In this document: positions 28,303 to 37,709 of the stretch, in pieces
How the letters are laid out: every line of letters begins with the position of its first letter
Numbering within the stretch: position 1 is the stretch's first letter
Assembly (NCBI GenBank): GCA_964468205.1
Contig: CAYXVG010000025.1
Coordinates: 1 to 64,000, forward strand
Direction of reading: 5' to 3'
Source: CAWELS01 sp964468205
GTDB lineage: Bacteria > Acidobacteriota > Terriglobia > Bryobacterales > Bryobacteraceae
Length of the DNA stretch: 64,000 nucleotides
Notes under the pieces: model-generated
Seen by the model: the letters and a program-made list of their open reading frames with translations, nothing else
Told to the model about the DNA's origin: nothing
The model's database searches: none
Position numbers and translations under genes: made by a program

Positions 28303-29827
28303 TGTCCATCGCCTCCGGCAGATACCGCAGCAGGTCGGTCGCGATCAGAGCCTGTTCTCCCGTTTCCGCCGCTCCCAGTTCTCCCGCCATGCCGTGCAGC
28401 CACACCGCGGCCAGCACCGCCTCTTCCAACTGCTCGGGGAACTGTGCCGCCAGGCCGGCAATCATTCCCGTTAGGATGTCCCCCGTTCCGCCGGTTCCCA
28501 TTGCGGGAGTCCCAGTCAGGTTTACCCACACCCGGCCGTCCGGAAACGCCACCAGCGTCCGGTGTCCTTTGAGCACGACCGTCACCTCGCGTTCCATCGC
28601 AAAGCTCCGGGCCGTCCCCAGGCGGTCTGCCAACACCTCCGTGACAGACCGGCCGCAGAGCCGGGCCATCTCGCCCGGATGCGGCGTCAGCACCATCGAC
28701 GGGCGGCCTGTAAAGCCGCTTCCGGCAAGAGCGTTTAATCCGTCGGCATCGATCACCATCGGCGCTTCGAAATCTGACACCACGCGCCGGACGAAGTTTA
28801 CTGTCTCGGGATCGGTCCCTAGTCCCGGTCCCATCGCAATCACGGTTTTTCCAGCGGCCACGGCCTCAATCCGGCCGTAGTCGAAGGCCTTGGGCGAGAT
28901 TGTCCCCGCTTCCGTCTCCGGCAGCGCCTCCGTCATCAGCTCCGCGCAGTGTGATGCCACCACCGGTAGAGCGGACCCGGACGTTGCCACGGTCACGAGA
29001 CCCGCGCCCGAACGCAGCGCTGCCATTCCCGTCATCGCCGCCGCCCCGGTCTTCCCGCGGGAGCCGCCGATCACCAGGGCGTGGCCGTACGTGCCCTTGT
29101 GGCCGCCGGGCGATCGCGCGGCCAGCAGGTCCGCAAACAGCTCCGGATCATTCAGGGCGAGCCAAATCTCCTCATTCTCCTCGTACAACTTTGGCGGCGA
29201 TCCGATCTCGCCGACTTCCAGGTCGCCAACCAGATCGCAGGCCGGCGGCAACACCTGAGCGATCTTCGGAGCCGTGAATGTCACCGTCAAATCCGCCTTC
29301 ACGGCTTCGCCTGGCACTTCCCCGGAATCGCTGGCCAGTCCGGAAGGTATGTCCAGCGCGATGATTTTCGCCAACGGGAAGCCGGTTCGAATCTGCCGGA
29401 TCAGTTCCAGCGCCGATCCCCTTGCTGGTCCGGTCAACCCCGTGCCGAGCACGGCGTCCACAACCAGCGTCGCGCTGCGCATCCCGGCGGTGATCTCCTC
29501 GCTCACCGGGCATCCACAGGCGGCCAGCATCCGGTAGTTCTCCGCGGCTTCCCCTTTCAGATCGTTTGGGTCCGCGGCGAATATGACATCCAGTCTCCCC
29601 GGATTCAGGCGCGTGTAGAGTTGACGCGCCACAACGAATCCATCGCCGCCATTGTTTCCTTTGCCGCAGACCACCACCACGTGATGCCCGGCCAGCGGAC
29701 TATACCGTTGCTCGATTGCTTCCACTACCCGGTGGCCCGCGTTCTCCATCAGGATCAGCCCCGGGATGCCAAGCTCGACGGTCTTCCCGTCCACCTGGCG
29801 CATCTGTTCAGCCGTGAGAACCTTCAT
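28274..29827 (-). CDS. nnr: Bifunctional NAD(P)H-hydrate epimerase / ADP-dependent dehydratase
   Basis: A 517-residue metabolite-repair enzyme. The N-terminal epimerase (about 1-215, YjeF_N; VVVVCGKGNNGGDGFVVAR) interconverts R and S hydrates of NAD(P)H; the C-terminal ribokinase-like dehydratase (about 225-510) restores NAD(P)H with ADP, with phrases VIGGSRGKTGAAAMTG, TPHPGEMARL and the anion-hole-like GTGGTGDIL. The domain order is that of the E. coli fused protein. It overlaps the TrkA-C gene upstream by 4 nt and tsaE downstream by 29 nt. Confidence 0.93.
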   Translation of the reverse strand: MKVLTAEQMRQVDGKTVELGIPGLILMENAGHRVVEAIEQRYSPLAGHHVVVVCGKGNNGGDGFVVARQLYTRLNPGRLDVIFAADPNDLKGEAAENYRMLAACGCPVSEEITAGMRSATLVVDAVLGTGLTGPARGSALELIRQIRTGFPLAKIIALDIPSGLASDSGEVPGEAVKADLTVTFTAPKIAQVLPPACDLVGDLEVGEIGSPPKLYEENEEIWLALNDPELFADLLAARSPGGHKGTYGHALVIGGSRGKTGAAAMTGMAALRSGAGLVTVATSGSALPVVASHCAELMTEALPETEAGTISPKAFDYGRIEAVAAGKTVIAMGPGLGTDPETVNFVRRVVSDFEAPMVIDADGLNALAGSGFTGRPSMVLTPHPGEMARLCGRSVTEVLADRLGTARSFAMEREVTVVLKGHRTLVAFPDGRVWVNLTGTPAMGTGGTGDILTGMIAGLAAQFPEQLEEAVLAAVWLHGMAGELGAAETGEQALIATDLLRYLPEAMDSARELSDEN

Positions 29828-30057
29828 GCCGCTTCACCTTTCATCCGCCTCGCCAGCTTCTCCATATCGCCTGGGCGCCCCATCGCTACCAGGTGATCTC
29901 CGGCCTCCGGGACCTCATCCGCCGGCGGGTTGAATCGCATCGCATCGTCCCCGCGGCGAACCGCCGGCACGATCAGATCGAGTTCCCGGAGCAATTGCAT
30001 GTCCTTGAGAGGCTTCCCGGCCATCCGCAACTTCGTATCCACTTCCGTCTTGTTCAC
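29824..30057 (-). CDS. Stand-alone TrkA-C (RCK_C) domain protein
   Basis: A 77-residue protein that is essentially one TrkA-C domain: a hydrophobic beta strand with LDLIVPAVRRGDD, then NPPADEVPEAGDHLVAMGRPGDMEKL. In Trk/Ktr and RCK channel proteins this domain binds regulatory nucleotides, but here no RCK_N domain, channel or transporter is attached or nearby. It begins with GTG behind a GAGGGG motif; an in-frame stop lies a few codons upstream, so this is not the tail of a larger open frame. ATGA overlap with the nnr gene argues that it is expressed. Confidence 0.7.
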   Translation of the reverse strand: MNKTEVDTKLRMAGKPLKDMQLLRELDLIVPAVRRGDDAMRFNPPADEVPEAGDHLVAMGRPGDMEKLARRMKGEAA

Positions 30058-30103
30058 GCGGGATGACGCCCCTCACAATGGAGTGAGCGCTTTGACCGCC
30101 AAG

Positions 30104-32050
30104 CTACAGCCTCCTAGCAATCAGGATCGTCATGTCATCCTGTAACTCGGGTGAGCCGGTCCAATCCAGCACCGATTCCATCACTGTCCTGACGATGCTG
30201 TCCAGGCTCAGATGAGCGTTCCGCTGCACGACCTCCTTCACCCGCTCCTCGCCGAACATCTCTCCGTACTCATTCTCCGGCTCCGTAATGCCGTCCGTGA
30301 ATATGAGCAGCAGGTCCCCGCTCTCAAGTTGCAGCCGGCTTTCGCCGTATTGCGCAAACGGAAACGCGCCCACCACCATGCCGTTGACATCCAGTTCCGA
30401 TACTTTGCCATCGCGGAACAGCATCGGTGGCAGGTGGCCGGCGTTCGTGTAGGTCAGCATCCCGGAATTGTCATCGTATACCGAGAAATAGAACGTCGCG
30501 TACTTCTCCGGGGAAGTGTCGGCGTAGACCTGCTCGTTCAACTGGCTCACCAATTTCGAAGTGGACATTTCCCGCTGCCCATCGAGGCAACTTCTGACTT
30601 GGGTTCGCAGCGAGGATTGCAGTGTCGCCATTAGCAGCGCGGCCGAAATCCCCTTTCCTGCCACGTCGCCGAGGGCGATTACCGCTGAGTGATCATTCAG
30701 CCCCTGGTAGTCGTAATAATCTCCCGAAACCATCCGCGCCGGATTGCAGATTGCGAGGAGGTCGAGCTTCGACAGCGCCGGCGTCGATTTCGGGTAGAGC
30801 TGCCGTTGCACGGCCTGAGCGATCTCCAACTCGGCCTGCATGCGTTCATTCTCCTTCGACACTTCAAGCAGCCGCTCGAGATTTTTGGTCATTTCATTGA
30901 ATGATTCGCTCACTACGGCCAGTTGATCGTTGCCCTTCACTTCGACTCGGTGGGAGAAATCTCCCCTTTGCACGTGCTGGGTCCACTCGTAGAGATCACT
31001 GAACGCGCTGGTTATGGTCCGCGTCAGGGAGACGCCAATCAGCAGCGAGATCACTTCGACGATTAGAAAAATGATCATCAACCCCGAGAGGATGAGCAGT
31101 ACCGGGCGGTTCTGGGCATTCTGAATGAAGATAATATCCAGCACCGCCGAGAAGCGGGAATGGATGCTGAGGAGCCCGCCGGTAACAGTCGGCGGAGTGC
31201 TCCATATTGCCACTGGAATGTTGGTTCCCTGCTTGAAGTCGATGTCGAAGCGGTTTCGCTGTGGCGGCATCACGTCGCCCGCGTCGCCGGGCTCCCCGTC
31301 GACCGGATGATGAGGCCGCATTATGCGGCGGCCGGGTCCGCCGCCCGGTTCATCCGCGAACTCGAGAATCGTCACTTCTCCGATGCCCGGAGTAAGCGAC
31401 AAAAGAAACTGGCGCGTCAGCGGGGAAAGCAGCGTCACCTTCGTCTGCCCGCGGATCACCCTCGCCCAGGTGTATAGCAGTTCGCCTTTCACCACTACGC
31501 CCGAGACTTCACCCCATCCTTCGGGCGGTGGGTCAAATCCGGGCTCCGCTGGAAATCGCACGCGCCCCCTGTCTTCCACCAGCACTTCCAGTTTTGGAAA
31601 GTCCCTGTCGAGGATCGTCTTCACCCGTTCCCACGCGCGTTCTCTTTGGTTTGGCGGTGTCTCCGCGAGCGTCTGAGCCGAGATGTTCAGCGACTCCAGC
31701 CGGCGATCCAATTCCCTGCTCACAAGGAAGACGGAAATCTGACTGGCGAGCGCCCAACTGCATCCGAACGCCAGAATCCCGATCAGCAAAATCGGTACCA
31801 GTGCGATGAACAGGTACGCTACCAGGAGGCGATTGCGAAGATTCCAGATCGCCCTGCGGACACCGATATTCAGCCACCGGATTCCGGCAACCGCCCCGGC
31901 GGCGACCACCGCAACCAACAACAGAAACTGCGCCGCGCCGCTGACATTCGTGAGCCTGGACAGCACATACGCCACCAGGGCTAGGAGGAACAGCTTGTCC
32001 GGCCAGCCTAGTTGGCTCCAGATTCCCTTCAGCCTTGCCGGCGCAGCCAT
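30104..32050 (-). CDS. HAMP-linked SpoIIE-type PP2C phosphatase
   Basis: About 648 residues. Two N-terminal hydrophobic helices and another near residue 85-110 precede an extracytoplasmic sensor segment; a further helix (about 325-347) leads into a HAMP domain (RTITSAFSDLYEW onward), a short coiled coil (SKENERMQAELEIAQAVQ) and the C-terminal PP2C/SpoIIE domain with SGDYYDY, LGDVAGKGISAALL and FTDGITEPEN. It is probably a stress or envelope sensor phosphatase. ATG at 32050 is preferred because it follows the LOG gene stop directly; an upstream in-frame start would overlap that gene. Confidence 0.85.
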   Translation of the reverse strand: MAAPARLKGIWSQLGWPDKLFLLALVAYVLSRLTNVSGAAQFLLLVAVVAAGAVAGIRWLNIGVRRAIWNLRNRLLVAYLFIALVPILLIGILAFGCSWALASQISVFLVSRELDRRLESLNISAQTLAETPPNQRERAWERVKTILDRDFPKLEVLVEDRGRVRFPAEPGFDPPPEGWGEVSGVVVKGELLYTWARVIRGQTKVTLLSPLTRQFLLSLTPGIGEVTILEFADEPGGGPGRRIMRPHHPVDGEPGDAGDVMPPQRNRFDIDFKQGTNIPVAIWSTPPTVTGGLLSIHSRFSAVLDIIFIQNAQNRPVLLILSGLMIIFLIVEVISLLIGVSLTRTITSAFSDLYEWTQHVQRGDFSHRVEVKGNDQLAVVSESFNEMTKNLERLLEVSKENERMQAELEIAQAVQRQLYPKSTPALSKLDLLAICNPARMVSGDYYDYQGLNDHSAVIALGDVAGKGISAALLMATLQSSLRTQVRSCLDGQREMSTSKLVSQLNEQVYADTSPEKYATFYFSVYDDNSGMLTYTNAGHLPPMLFRDGKVSELDVNGMVVGAFPFAQYGESRLQLESGDLLLIFTDGITEPENEYGEMFGEERVKEVVQRNAHLSLDSIVRTVMESVLDWTGSPELQDDMTILIARRL

Positions 32051-32051
32051 G

Positions 32052-32849
32052 TTAGGTTCGGGACTTGGCAAGTGAAGGTGTCTCCTCTTCCGGGCCACCC
32101 GGAGCTCCCTCCACCTCGAGATAGTGCCTCGTCAAGCCGTCTTTCAAGATCTCCAAAGCCGAGTCGGGATCATTAGCATACTGGAAAAGCTTCACGTCTT
32201 CGGGGCTGATCGTTCCGTATCTCACCAGGGCGTCAAAGCTCACCACCTCTTCCCAGAATTCCTGGCCATAGAGAACGACAACCATCTTCTTCGCGAGTTT
32301 CTGCGTCTGGACGAGCGTCAGAAGTTCAAACATTTCGTCCAACGTGCCGAACCCGCCGGGGAAGATGACAATGGCCTTGGCGGGATAAGCGAACCAAAAC
32401 TTGCGCATGAAGAAGTAGCGGAACTCCATGCACAACTCCGGCGTTATGTACGGATTCTCGTGCTGCTCGAAGGGAAGCCCGATGTTCAGTCCGATGTTGC
32501 GCGAGCCCGCGTCGTGAGCGCCCCGGTTGGCCGCCTCCATGATGCCAGGGCCTCCTCCGGTGCAAACTACGAAACGGCGGCCCAGCGACTCGTCAAGGCC
32601 GTCGGACCACTCGGACAGCTTCCGCGCCAGTTCCCGCGCCTCGCGGTAGAAGCGGCTTAGCGGCCCCTCCTCCTGAATTCGGGCCGAGCCGAACATTACG
32701 ACTGTGTCGTGAACCTTCTCCCGGCGGAACTGCGCCAGCGGAAACAGGAATTCCGACATGATGCGGATCGCTCGTCCATCGCGGCTTTCCAGGAAACCAT
32801 CGTTCTTGTACGCCAGCGGCGCGCAGCAGTTGCGTGTCGTCTCATCCAT
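32052..32849 (-). CDS. LOG-family (lysine-decarboxylase-like fold) protein
   Basis: A 265-residue Rossmann-fold protein of the TIGR00730/LOG group. The nucleotide-monophosphate-binding features are TGGGPGIMEAANRGA at 97-111 and PGGFGTLDE at 164-172. Characterised relatives are cytokinin-activating phosphoribohydrolases or nucleosidases (PpnN-type); the true substrate here is unknown. It overlaps the end of lpxD by 8 nt and is followed by the PP2C gene with a 1-nt gap. Confidence 0.85.
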   Translation of the reverse strand: MDETTRNCCAPLAYKNDGFLESRDGRAIRIMSEFLFPLAQFRREKVHDTVVMFGSARIQEEGPLSRFYREARELARKLSEWSDGLDESLGRRFVVCTGGGPGIMEAANRGAHDAGSRNIGLNIGLPFEQHENPYITPELCMEFRYFFMRKFWFAYPAKAIVIFPGGFGTLDEMFELLTLVQTQKLAKKMVVVLYGQEFWEEVVSFDALVRYGTISPEDVKLFQYANDPDSALEILKDGLTRHYLEVEGAPGGPEEETPSLAKSRT

Positions 32850-33888
32850 CTGTTTGTGTTTGTCCCTTCATCGCTTTTTCGAGCTCCTCGATATGGCGTT
32901 CCAGTTTTCTCACACGCTTGATCAGATCCGGGGTCTTTGAGAAGGCCGCCACTGCGCGACGCCACTCCGCGGAATCGATGGCCGGATAGCCGGAAATCAT
33001 CTTCCCTTTCTCAACACTGTTTGGTATGCCGCTCTGCGCCGTGGCGATCACGCCTTCGCCGATAGTCAGGTGCCCGGCCACGCCGACTTGCCCGGTCAAC
33101 AGCACGTTTCGCTCCAGCACCGTGCTTCCCGCCAGGCCGACTTGCGCGCACAAGATGTTGTCCTCTCCCACCTCGCTCGCGTGGCCCACCTGCACCAGGT
33201 TGTCGAGCTTCGCGCCGCGGCGAACCCGTGTTTCGCCAACCGTCGCCCGGTCCACGGCGCTCAGGCTCTGGATCTCGACATCGTTTTCTATTACCGCCGG
33301 GCCGGATTGCACGATCTTGTAGTGCGAGCCGTCGCTTCTCTTGGCGAAACCGAAGCCGTCGCCGCCAATCACTACCCCGTTCTGAAGAATCACCCGGTCT
33401 CCGATCCGGCACCGCTCCCGCACAGTCGCGTGCGAGTGCGCCTGGAAATCGTCGCCAATCTCCGCTCCGGTGTAAATCACCACGTGCGGATGCAGAATCG
33501 CGTTCCTCCCAATTCGGACGTTCTCGCCCACAACACAGTAAGCTCCAATCGAAGCGCCTTCGCCGATCCTGGCCGATCCGGCGATCACTGCGGTTTCGTG
33601 AATGCCGGGCTGCGGGCGCGGCGGCTCATAGAAGAACTCGAGCGCCCGGGCGAAATCCAAGTACGGATTCTCCGAGATCAAGAAGTTGAGATCTACCCCG
33701 TCCACCGGCTCCCTCACGAAGATGGCGCCTGCCTTGGTCTCTTTCACCTTCCCGGCGTAGCGGGGATTGGCGAGAAACGTGATATGGTCCGGACCCGCAT
33801 GTTCCAGTCCGGCCATCCCGCTGGCCTCGAAGCCAGCGTCCCCGATAAGGGTACATCCGAGTTTCTCGGCGATTTCTCCAAGTTTCAT
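32842..33888 (-). CDS. lpxD: UDP-3-O-acylglucosamine N-acyltransferase
   Basis: A 348-residue enzyme that adds the second acyl chain to UDP-3-O-acyl-GlcN in lipid A synthesis. An N-terminal uridine-binding domain (about 1-100) leads into a left-handed beta-helix of hexapeptide repeats (about 100-295) and a C-terminal helix that ends the trimer arm. The catalytic His is in NLVQVGHASEVG; GGDGFGFA is another family mark. lpxA, lpxC and fabZ are not adjacent, unlike many proteobacteria. Only 33 nt separate its start from the divergent receptor-like gene, so the two promoters must overlap or lie in coding sequence. Confidence 0.93.
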   Translation of the reverse strand: MKLGEIAEKLGCTLIGDAGFEASGMAGLEHAGPDHITFLANPRYAGKVKETKAGAIFVREPVDGVDLNFLISENPYLDFARALEFFYEPPRPQPGIHETAVIAGSARIGEGASIGAYCVVGENVRIGRNAILHPHVVIYTGAEIGDDFQAHSHATVRERCRIGDRVILQNGVVIGGDGFGFAKRSDGSHYKIVQSGPAVIENDVEIQSLSAVDRATVGETRVRRGAKLDNLVQVGHASEVGEDNILCAQVGLAGSTVLERNVLLTGQVGVAGHLTIGEGVIATAQSGIPNSVEKGKMISGYPAIDSAEWRRAVAAFSKTPDLIKRVRKLERHIEELEKAMKGQTQTDG

Positions 33889-33921
33889 TGCAGCTTTACT
33901 GCTTCAGGTTACACTGAAGGT

Positions 33922-36699
33922 ATGATGTGCGTCATCCGGCTCTTGGCGCTGGCTCTGTTCACTTTGGCCGCCCTCGCGACCCAGCGCGAGACATCCTCGG
34001 ATATGGAGCGCGCCGTAGAGGAATTCCGCATCCAGACTCGCGAACTCGGCCTGCGGGGAGACAGCCCGCGCAAGTCTCGTCGGCAGAGTAAATCCGGTCT
34101 GGGTAACTACCACGGGCGCATCTTCTGGAACTTTCGAAACGATGTCCTCGACGCTGTTCCGCACGAGGTCACTCAGACCGGCGGAACCCAAGGAATTCTG
34201 CGCCGGAATCAATACGGATTCAATATCTCAGGGCCGCTCGTGATCCCGAAAGTCTACGACGGTGGCGTCAAAACGTTCTTTTCGCTCTCCTACGAGGGCA
34301 TGAGGGAGACGATTGGCCGATCCTTTCTGCGCACCATTCCCATTGTCCCCGAGCGGACCGGAAACTTCAGCCAAACCGTCGATAAAGCGGGTGAATTCCT
34401 GCCTGTCTACGATCCGGCCACCACGCGGGAAAACCCCGCGTTCGATCCCAGCCAGCCTGTGTCGACCAGTAATCTCCAGTATCTCCGGGATCCCTTCCCG
34501 GGTAACGTGATCCCCTCTGAGCGCCTTGATCCCGTGGCTAGCGCGGCGATGAGCTACTATCCACTACCAAACATCGATATCGGCCCTTTCAACCAAAACA
34601 ATTACAACATCTACTCACCGGAGCGAAATGAAGCGGACGGGATGCGGGGGAAGGTCGATCATTCGATAGGTGATAGGCAGCGTTTCGCGGTCAGCTTTGC
34701 CTTCTCAAACGGCTTTCTTGGGCCAGCGAAGTACTTCGAGACCGTCGCGAATCCTGGCCGCCCAGACCGAGAATCCCGCAGCCGCAGCCTGTCCGTCTCT
34801 CACACGTTCACCGTTTCTCCGAGCAGCATCAATACCTTCCGGGTCTTCGGATGGAAGAGCAAATCACTCAGCCTCAACGAGGCGGACCCGGAGAGCCAAG
34901 CGGCGTTTCCTTCGTACCGGTTCTCGCCGTTCTTCCCCATGGGACGTTCCTTCCCTACGTCGACCACGGCCCGCAGCGAGTATGGTTTCTCCAACGGTTT
35001 CTCCAAACGAATCGGCGCTCACAGCCTCCGTCTGATCGGCGAGCTTGAGTTTGGGCGGGTGAACTCCTTCTGGCCCCAATACCCCTCGGGCCGCTTCAAT
35101 TTCACCGAGGGTCTTACCAGCCTGCCCGGAATCGTCAATACCGGCCATGCTTTTAGCAGCTTCCTCCTCGGCCTATCGGACTTCGCCGAAGGCAGCATCG
35201 TGGAGCACCCCTCCTATTTCCGGCAGTGGAACGCCGAAATCCAAATGCGCGACGAGTGGGAACTGCTGCCCAACCTCTCGCTCTCCTTCGGCGCCATCTT
35301 TAGTGTCTACCCGGGAAGGACCGAGAAGTACGATCGCCAGTCTACAGTCGATTTCGGCAGAATCAATCCGGAAAACGGGCGGCTTGGCGCACTCATCTTC
35401 GCGAACCGGGATGGGGTCGGGCGCAGCTTTACAAAGACTTTCTTGCCGGTCGAGCCGTGGGCGGCCGTGACGTGGAGCCCGTTTTCGGAAAGCAAAATTG
35501 TACTCCGGGCCAGCTACCGGCGCCGTTACCGCTCCTTTTCCCTCAACTCCGGCCAGTGGGGGACTCAAGGCTTCTACGGGACACCAACCTTCATCACCGA
35601 AAACGCCCAACTTGAGCCGGCCATCGTCCTCAGAGGGGGCATGCCCGATCCCGAGAACCCTATCCCGGACCTCCGTCCCGAGGCTGCTAACGACACCAAT
35701 GCTCATCACTTGGACAAATCCGGCCGCCTACCAACCTACGACTACTTCCGGCTATCCGTAGAGCGCCAGCTTCCCTATGACTTCATCCTCACCCTCGGCG
35801 GCGAGGTCATTCGCGGCAAGAACATGTTCACGGGCGATGACGGCGCGAGTCCAAACGCGATCCCGCTCGACGATCTCCGCTTTCGCGACCTGCTCAACGA
35901 CGAAGCCTTCAACAGATCCCGCCGGCCCTTTCCGCAATATCAGGAGTTCGACCTCTCCAGCATCTATCCGATCGGCAGGTATCACCGCGGAGAAGGCTAT
36001 CTGAGGCTCGAAAAACGCACTTCGCAGGGGCTCTCGCTGCGTATGTCGTACGAATACTCCAAGCAGATGGATGACTACTACGGCGATGGCTTGCAGGACT
36101 ACTACAATCGGGACAATGAATGGGCGCTAAATCCGTATAGCGATCCTCATCGCGTCTCGCTCACCTATATGTACGAGCTGCCGTTTGGACCTTCCGGACA
36201 ACTGCTCACCTTTAGCGACTGGCGGCGCTACCTCGTGGCAGGCTGGGCAATCAGCGGTTTGACCAGCTACTCGAGCGGCGATCCGCTTACGTTGCGGTCG
36301 GAATTTAACAATACCGGCAACGTAGTCGAGACGCTCTACGTCAATTCGGTTCCAGGCGTCAGAGCCGAGGTCGATAGGCCGACTCCGGAGATGTGGTTTA
36401 ACCCGAATGCGTTCATCAACCCGCCAGACTTCGCCATCGGTCACGTATCGCGTTCCCACCCGAGCTTGCGCAATCCCATCCGGCAGAATCACGACCTCTC
36501 CATAACGAAACGGGTCACCATTACTTCGGAGCGTGCGCTGGAATTCGTAGGAACGGCGTTTAACTTCGTGAACCACGCCAACTGGAACCGGCCCGACACC
36601 GACATCGGTTCCGCCGAGGCCCCCAACACAAACGCTGGAAAGATTATCGGGTCGCGCGGGGGGCGCGTGATTCAACTCGGATTAAGGTTGACTTTCTGA
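33922..36699 (+). CDS. TonB-receptor-like outer-membrane barrel lacking the regulatory and most of the plug domain
   Basis: About 925 residues. After a signal peptide (1-20, LAALATQ) and a charged linker, the sequence enters directly at what is the end of the plug in Oar-like proteins (NYHGRIFWNFRNDVLDA and LRRNQYGFNISGP) and continues as a typical Oar-type barrel to a C-terminal Phe (LGLRLTF). The carboxypeptidase-regulatory domain and about 130 residues of the plug seen in the other two receptors in this window are absent. The frame stays open far upstream, antisense to lpxD, but the ATG pair at 33922/33925 begins the signal peptide and follows GAAGG. It may be a passive or structural barrel. 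Confidence 0.8.
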   Translation: MMCVIRLLALALFTLAALATQRETSSDMERAVEEFRIQTRELGLRGDSPRKSRRQSKSGLGNYHGRIFWNFRNDVLDAVPHEVTQTGGTQGILRRNQYGFNISGPLVIPKVYDGGVKTFFSLSYEGMRETIGRSFLRTIPIVPERTGNFSQTVDKAGEFLPVYDPATTRENPAFDPSQPVSTSNLQYLRDPFPGNVIPSERLDPVASAAMSYYPLPNIDIGPFNQNNYNIYSPERNEADGMRGKVDHSIGDRQRFAVSFAFSNGFLGPAKYFETVANPGRPDRESRSRSLSVSHTFTVSPSSINTFRVFGWKSKSLSLNEADPESQAAFPSYRFSPFFPMGRSFPTSTTARSEYGFSNGFSKRIGAHSLRLIGELEFGRVNSFWPQYPSGRFNFTEGLTSLPGIVNTGHAFSSFLLGLSDFAEGSIVEHPSYFRQWNAEIQMRDEWELLPNLSLSFGAIFSVYPGRTEKYDRQSTVDFGRINPENGRLGALIFANRDGVGRSFTKTFLPVEPWAAVTWSPFSESKIVLRASYRRRYRSFSLNSGQWGTQGFYGTPTFITENAQLEPAIVLRGGMPDPENPIPDLRPEAANDTNAHHLDKSGRLPTYDYFRLSVERQLPYDFILTLGGEVIRGKNMFTGDDGASPNAIPLDDLRFRDLLNDEAFNRSRRPFPQYQEFDLSSIYPIGRYHRGEGYLRLEKRTSQGLSLRMSYEYSKQMDDYYGDGLQDYYNRDNEWALNPYSDPHRVSLTYMYELPFGPSGQLLTFSDWRRYLVAGWAISGLTSYSSGDPLTLRSEFNNTGNVVETLYVNSVPGVRAEVDRPTPEMWFNPNAFINPPDFAIGHVSRSHPSLRNPIRQNHDLSITKRVTITSERALEFVGTAFNFVNHANWNRPDTDIGSAEAPNTNAGKIIGSRGGRVIQLGLRLTF

Positions 36700-36700
36700 T

Positions 36701-37639
36701 TTGAGGATTCTTGCAGTCGCGATCCTGTTGGCGGGCTTCGTCCTCGCCGCGCCACCCCGAACGGAGTTGTCGAGGGTGCGCATCCCCGTGTGGACCGAAG
36801 GTGAAGCTACCCTCTCGGCGGACAACCTATCCGCGGCTGCCAATGGGGGGCCTGCGCAGGTTATGCGTGTCACATCGCCGCGGGAAGATCTGATGATCCT
36901 CCTCGTGCTTGACCTCGTCGGCGATCTGAATGAGATCGATCTCGCCCGCGGGGCGATCACCTCGACCATTGCCGAACTGCCGCGGAACGTTTATGCCGGT
37001 GTCCTCCGTGCGCAAGACGGGCTCTCCGTGCTTGTTGATCCCACTGATGACCGGGATGCCGTCATCAACGCCGTGGACACATTCGGCGCCTCGGGCACGC
37101 CGGGCCTGCTCGAATCTATTGAAACAGTCTCGAACCTGGCCGACTCCGTTCTTCGCAAGGCGCCCGTGCGAATCGCGGTTTGCTATATATCGGACGCCGA
37201 CGTCGAGGACTACCGCGAAGATTTCTCCAATCCGGTTATCAACTACAGCGATAGCCGCGACCTCAGCCGGCGCTTCCCTGAGGGCCTTGTCCGCGAGCGG
37301 ATTTCGAAGCTTTCCTCAAAGCTGGCGGCCGCTCAAGCTCCGATCTTTATCGTTCAACTGAAATCCTACTCGGACCGTCTCAACGAAGCCTATCAAGCAG
37401 GTCTATTGCAGCTCGCCACTGCGACCGGCGGAGAGGCGGTTTTCTGCCGGTCAAATTCCGAAATCCCGGTGGCCATCGAGCAGGTGCTCCGCAGAATTGC
37501 GGGGCACTACAGTGTCGATTTGCAGGTAGCCGGCAAAGAGGGTGAAAACGTCGCAATTAGTCTCGAGAGCCCTGCGGGACCATTAACCTACCGCACCAAG
37601 GTCCAGATCGGCAAAGGTGCGGAAAAACAAAAACAATGA
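36701..37639 (+). CDS. Exported VWFA-domain protein of the acidobacterial type
   Basis: A 312-residue protein with a signal peptide (about 1-17, AGFVLAAPP) and a von Willebrand A-like domain. The strand LMILLVLDLVGDL sits where the MIDAS DxSxS motif is expected, but the serines are replaced (DLVGD), so metal-dependent adhesion may be lost or altered. The layout fits the TIGR03436-type proteins common in Acidobacteriota, of unknown role. It starts with TTG one nucleotide after the preceding stop, strongly suggesting cotranscription with the barrel protein. Confidence 0.7.
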   Translation: MRILAVAILLAGFVLAAPPRTELSRVRIPVWTEGEATLSADNLSAAANGGPAQVMRVTSPREDLMILLVLDLVGDLNEIDLARGAITSTIAELPRNVYAGVLRAQDGLSVLVDPTDDRDAVINAVDTFGASGTPGLLESIETVSNLADSVLRKAPVRIAVCYISDADVEDYREDFSNPVINYSDSRDLSRRFPEGLVRERISKLSSKLAAAQAPIFIVQLKSYSDRLNEAYQAGLLQLATATGGEAVFCRSNSEIPVAIEQVLRRIAGHYSVDLQVAGKEGENVAISLESPAGPLTYRTKVQIGKGAEKQKQ

Positions 37640-37709
37640 CCCTACGTACAGCAGTCGCGGATTACGGAAGGCGCGCTCTGAACCAGAGCGCGGGTGGTAT
37701 GATCTTGCC

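Noticed and set aside
33070..33921. Upstream extension of the reduced receptor-like frame across lpxD
   Set aside because: Antisense to lpxD; the signal peptide and ribosome-binding site are at 33922. The missing plug is therefore not encoded in this extension.
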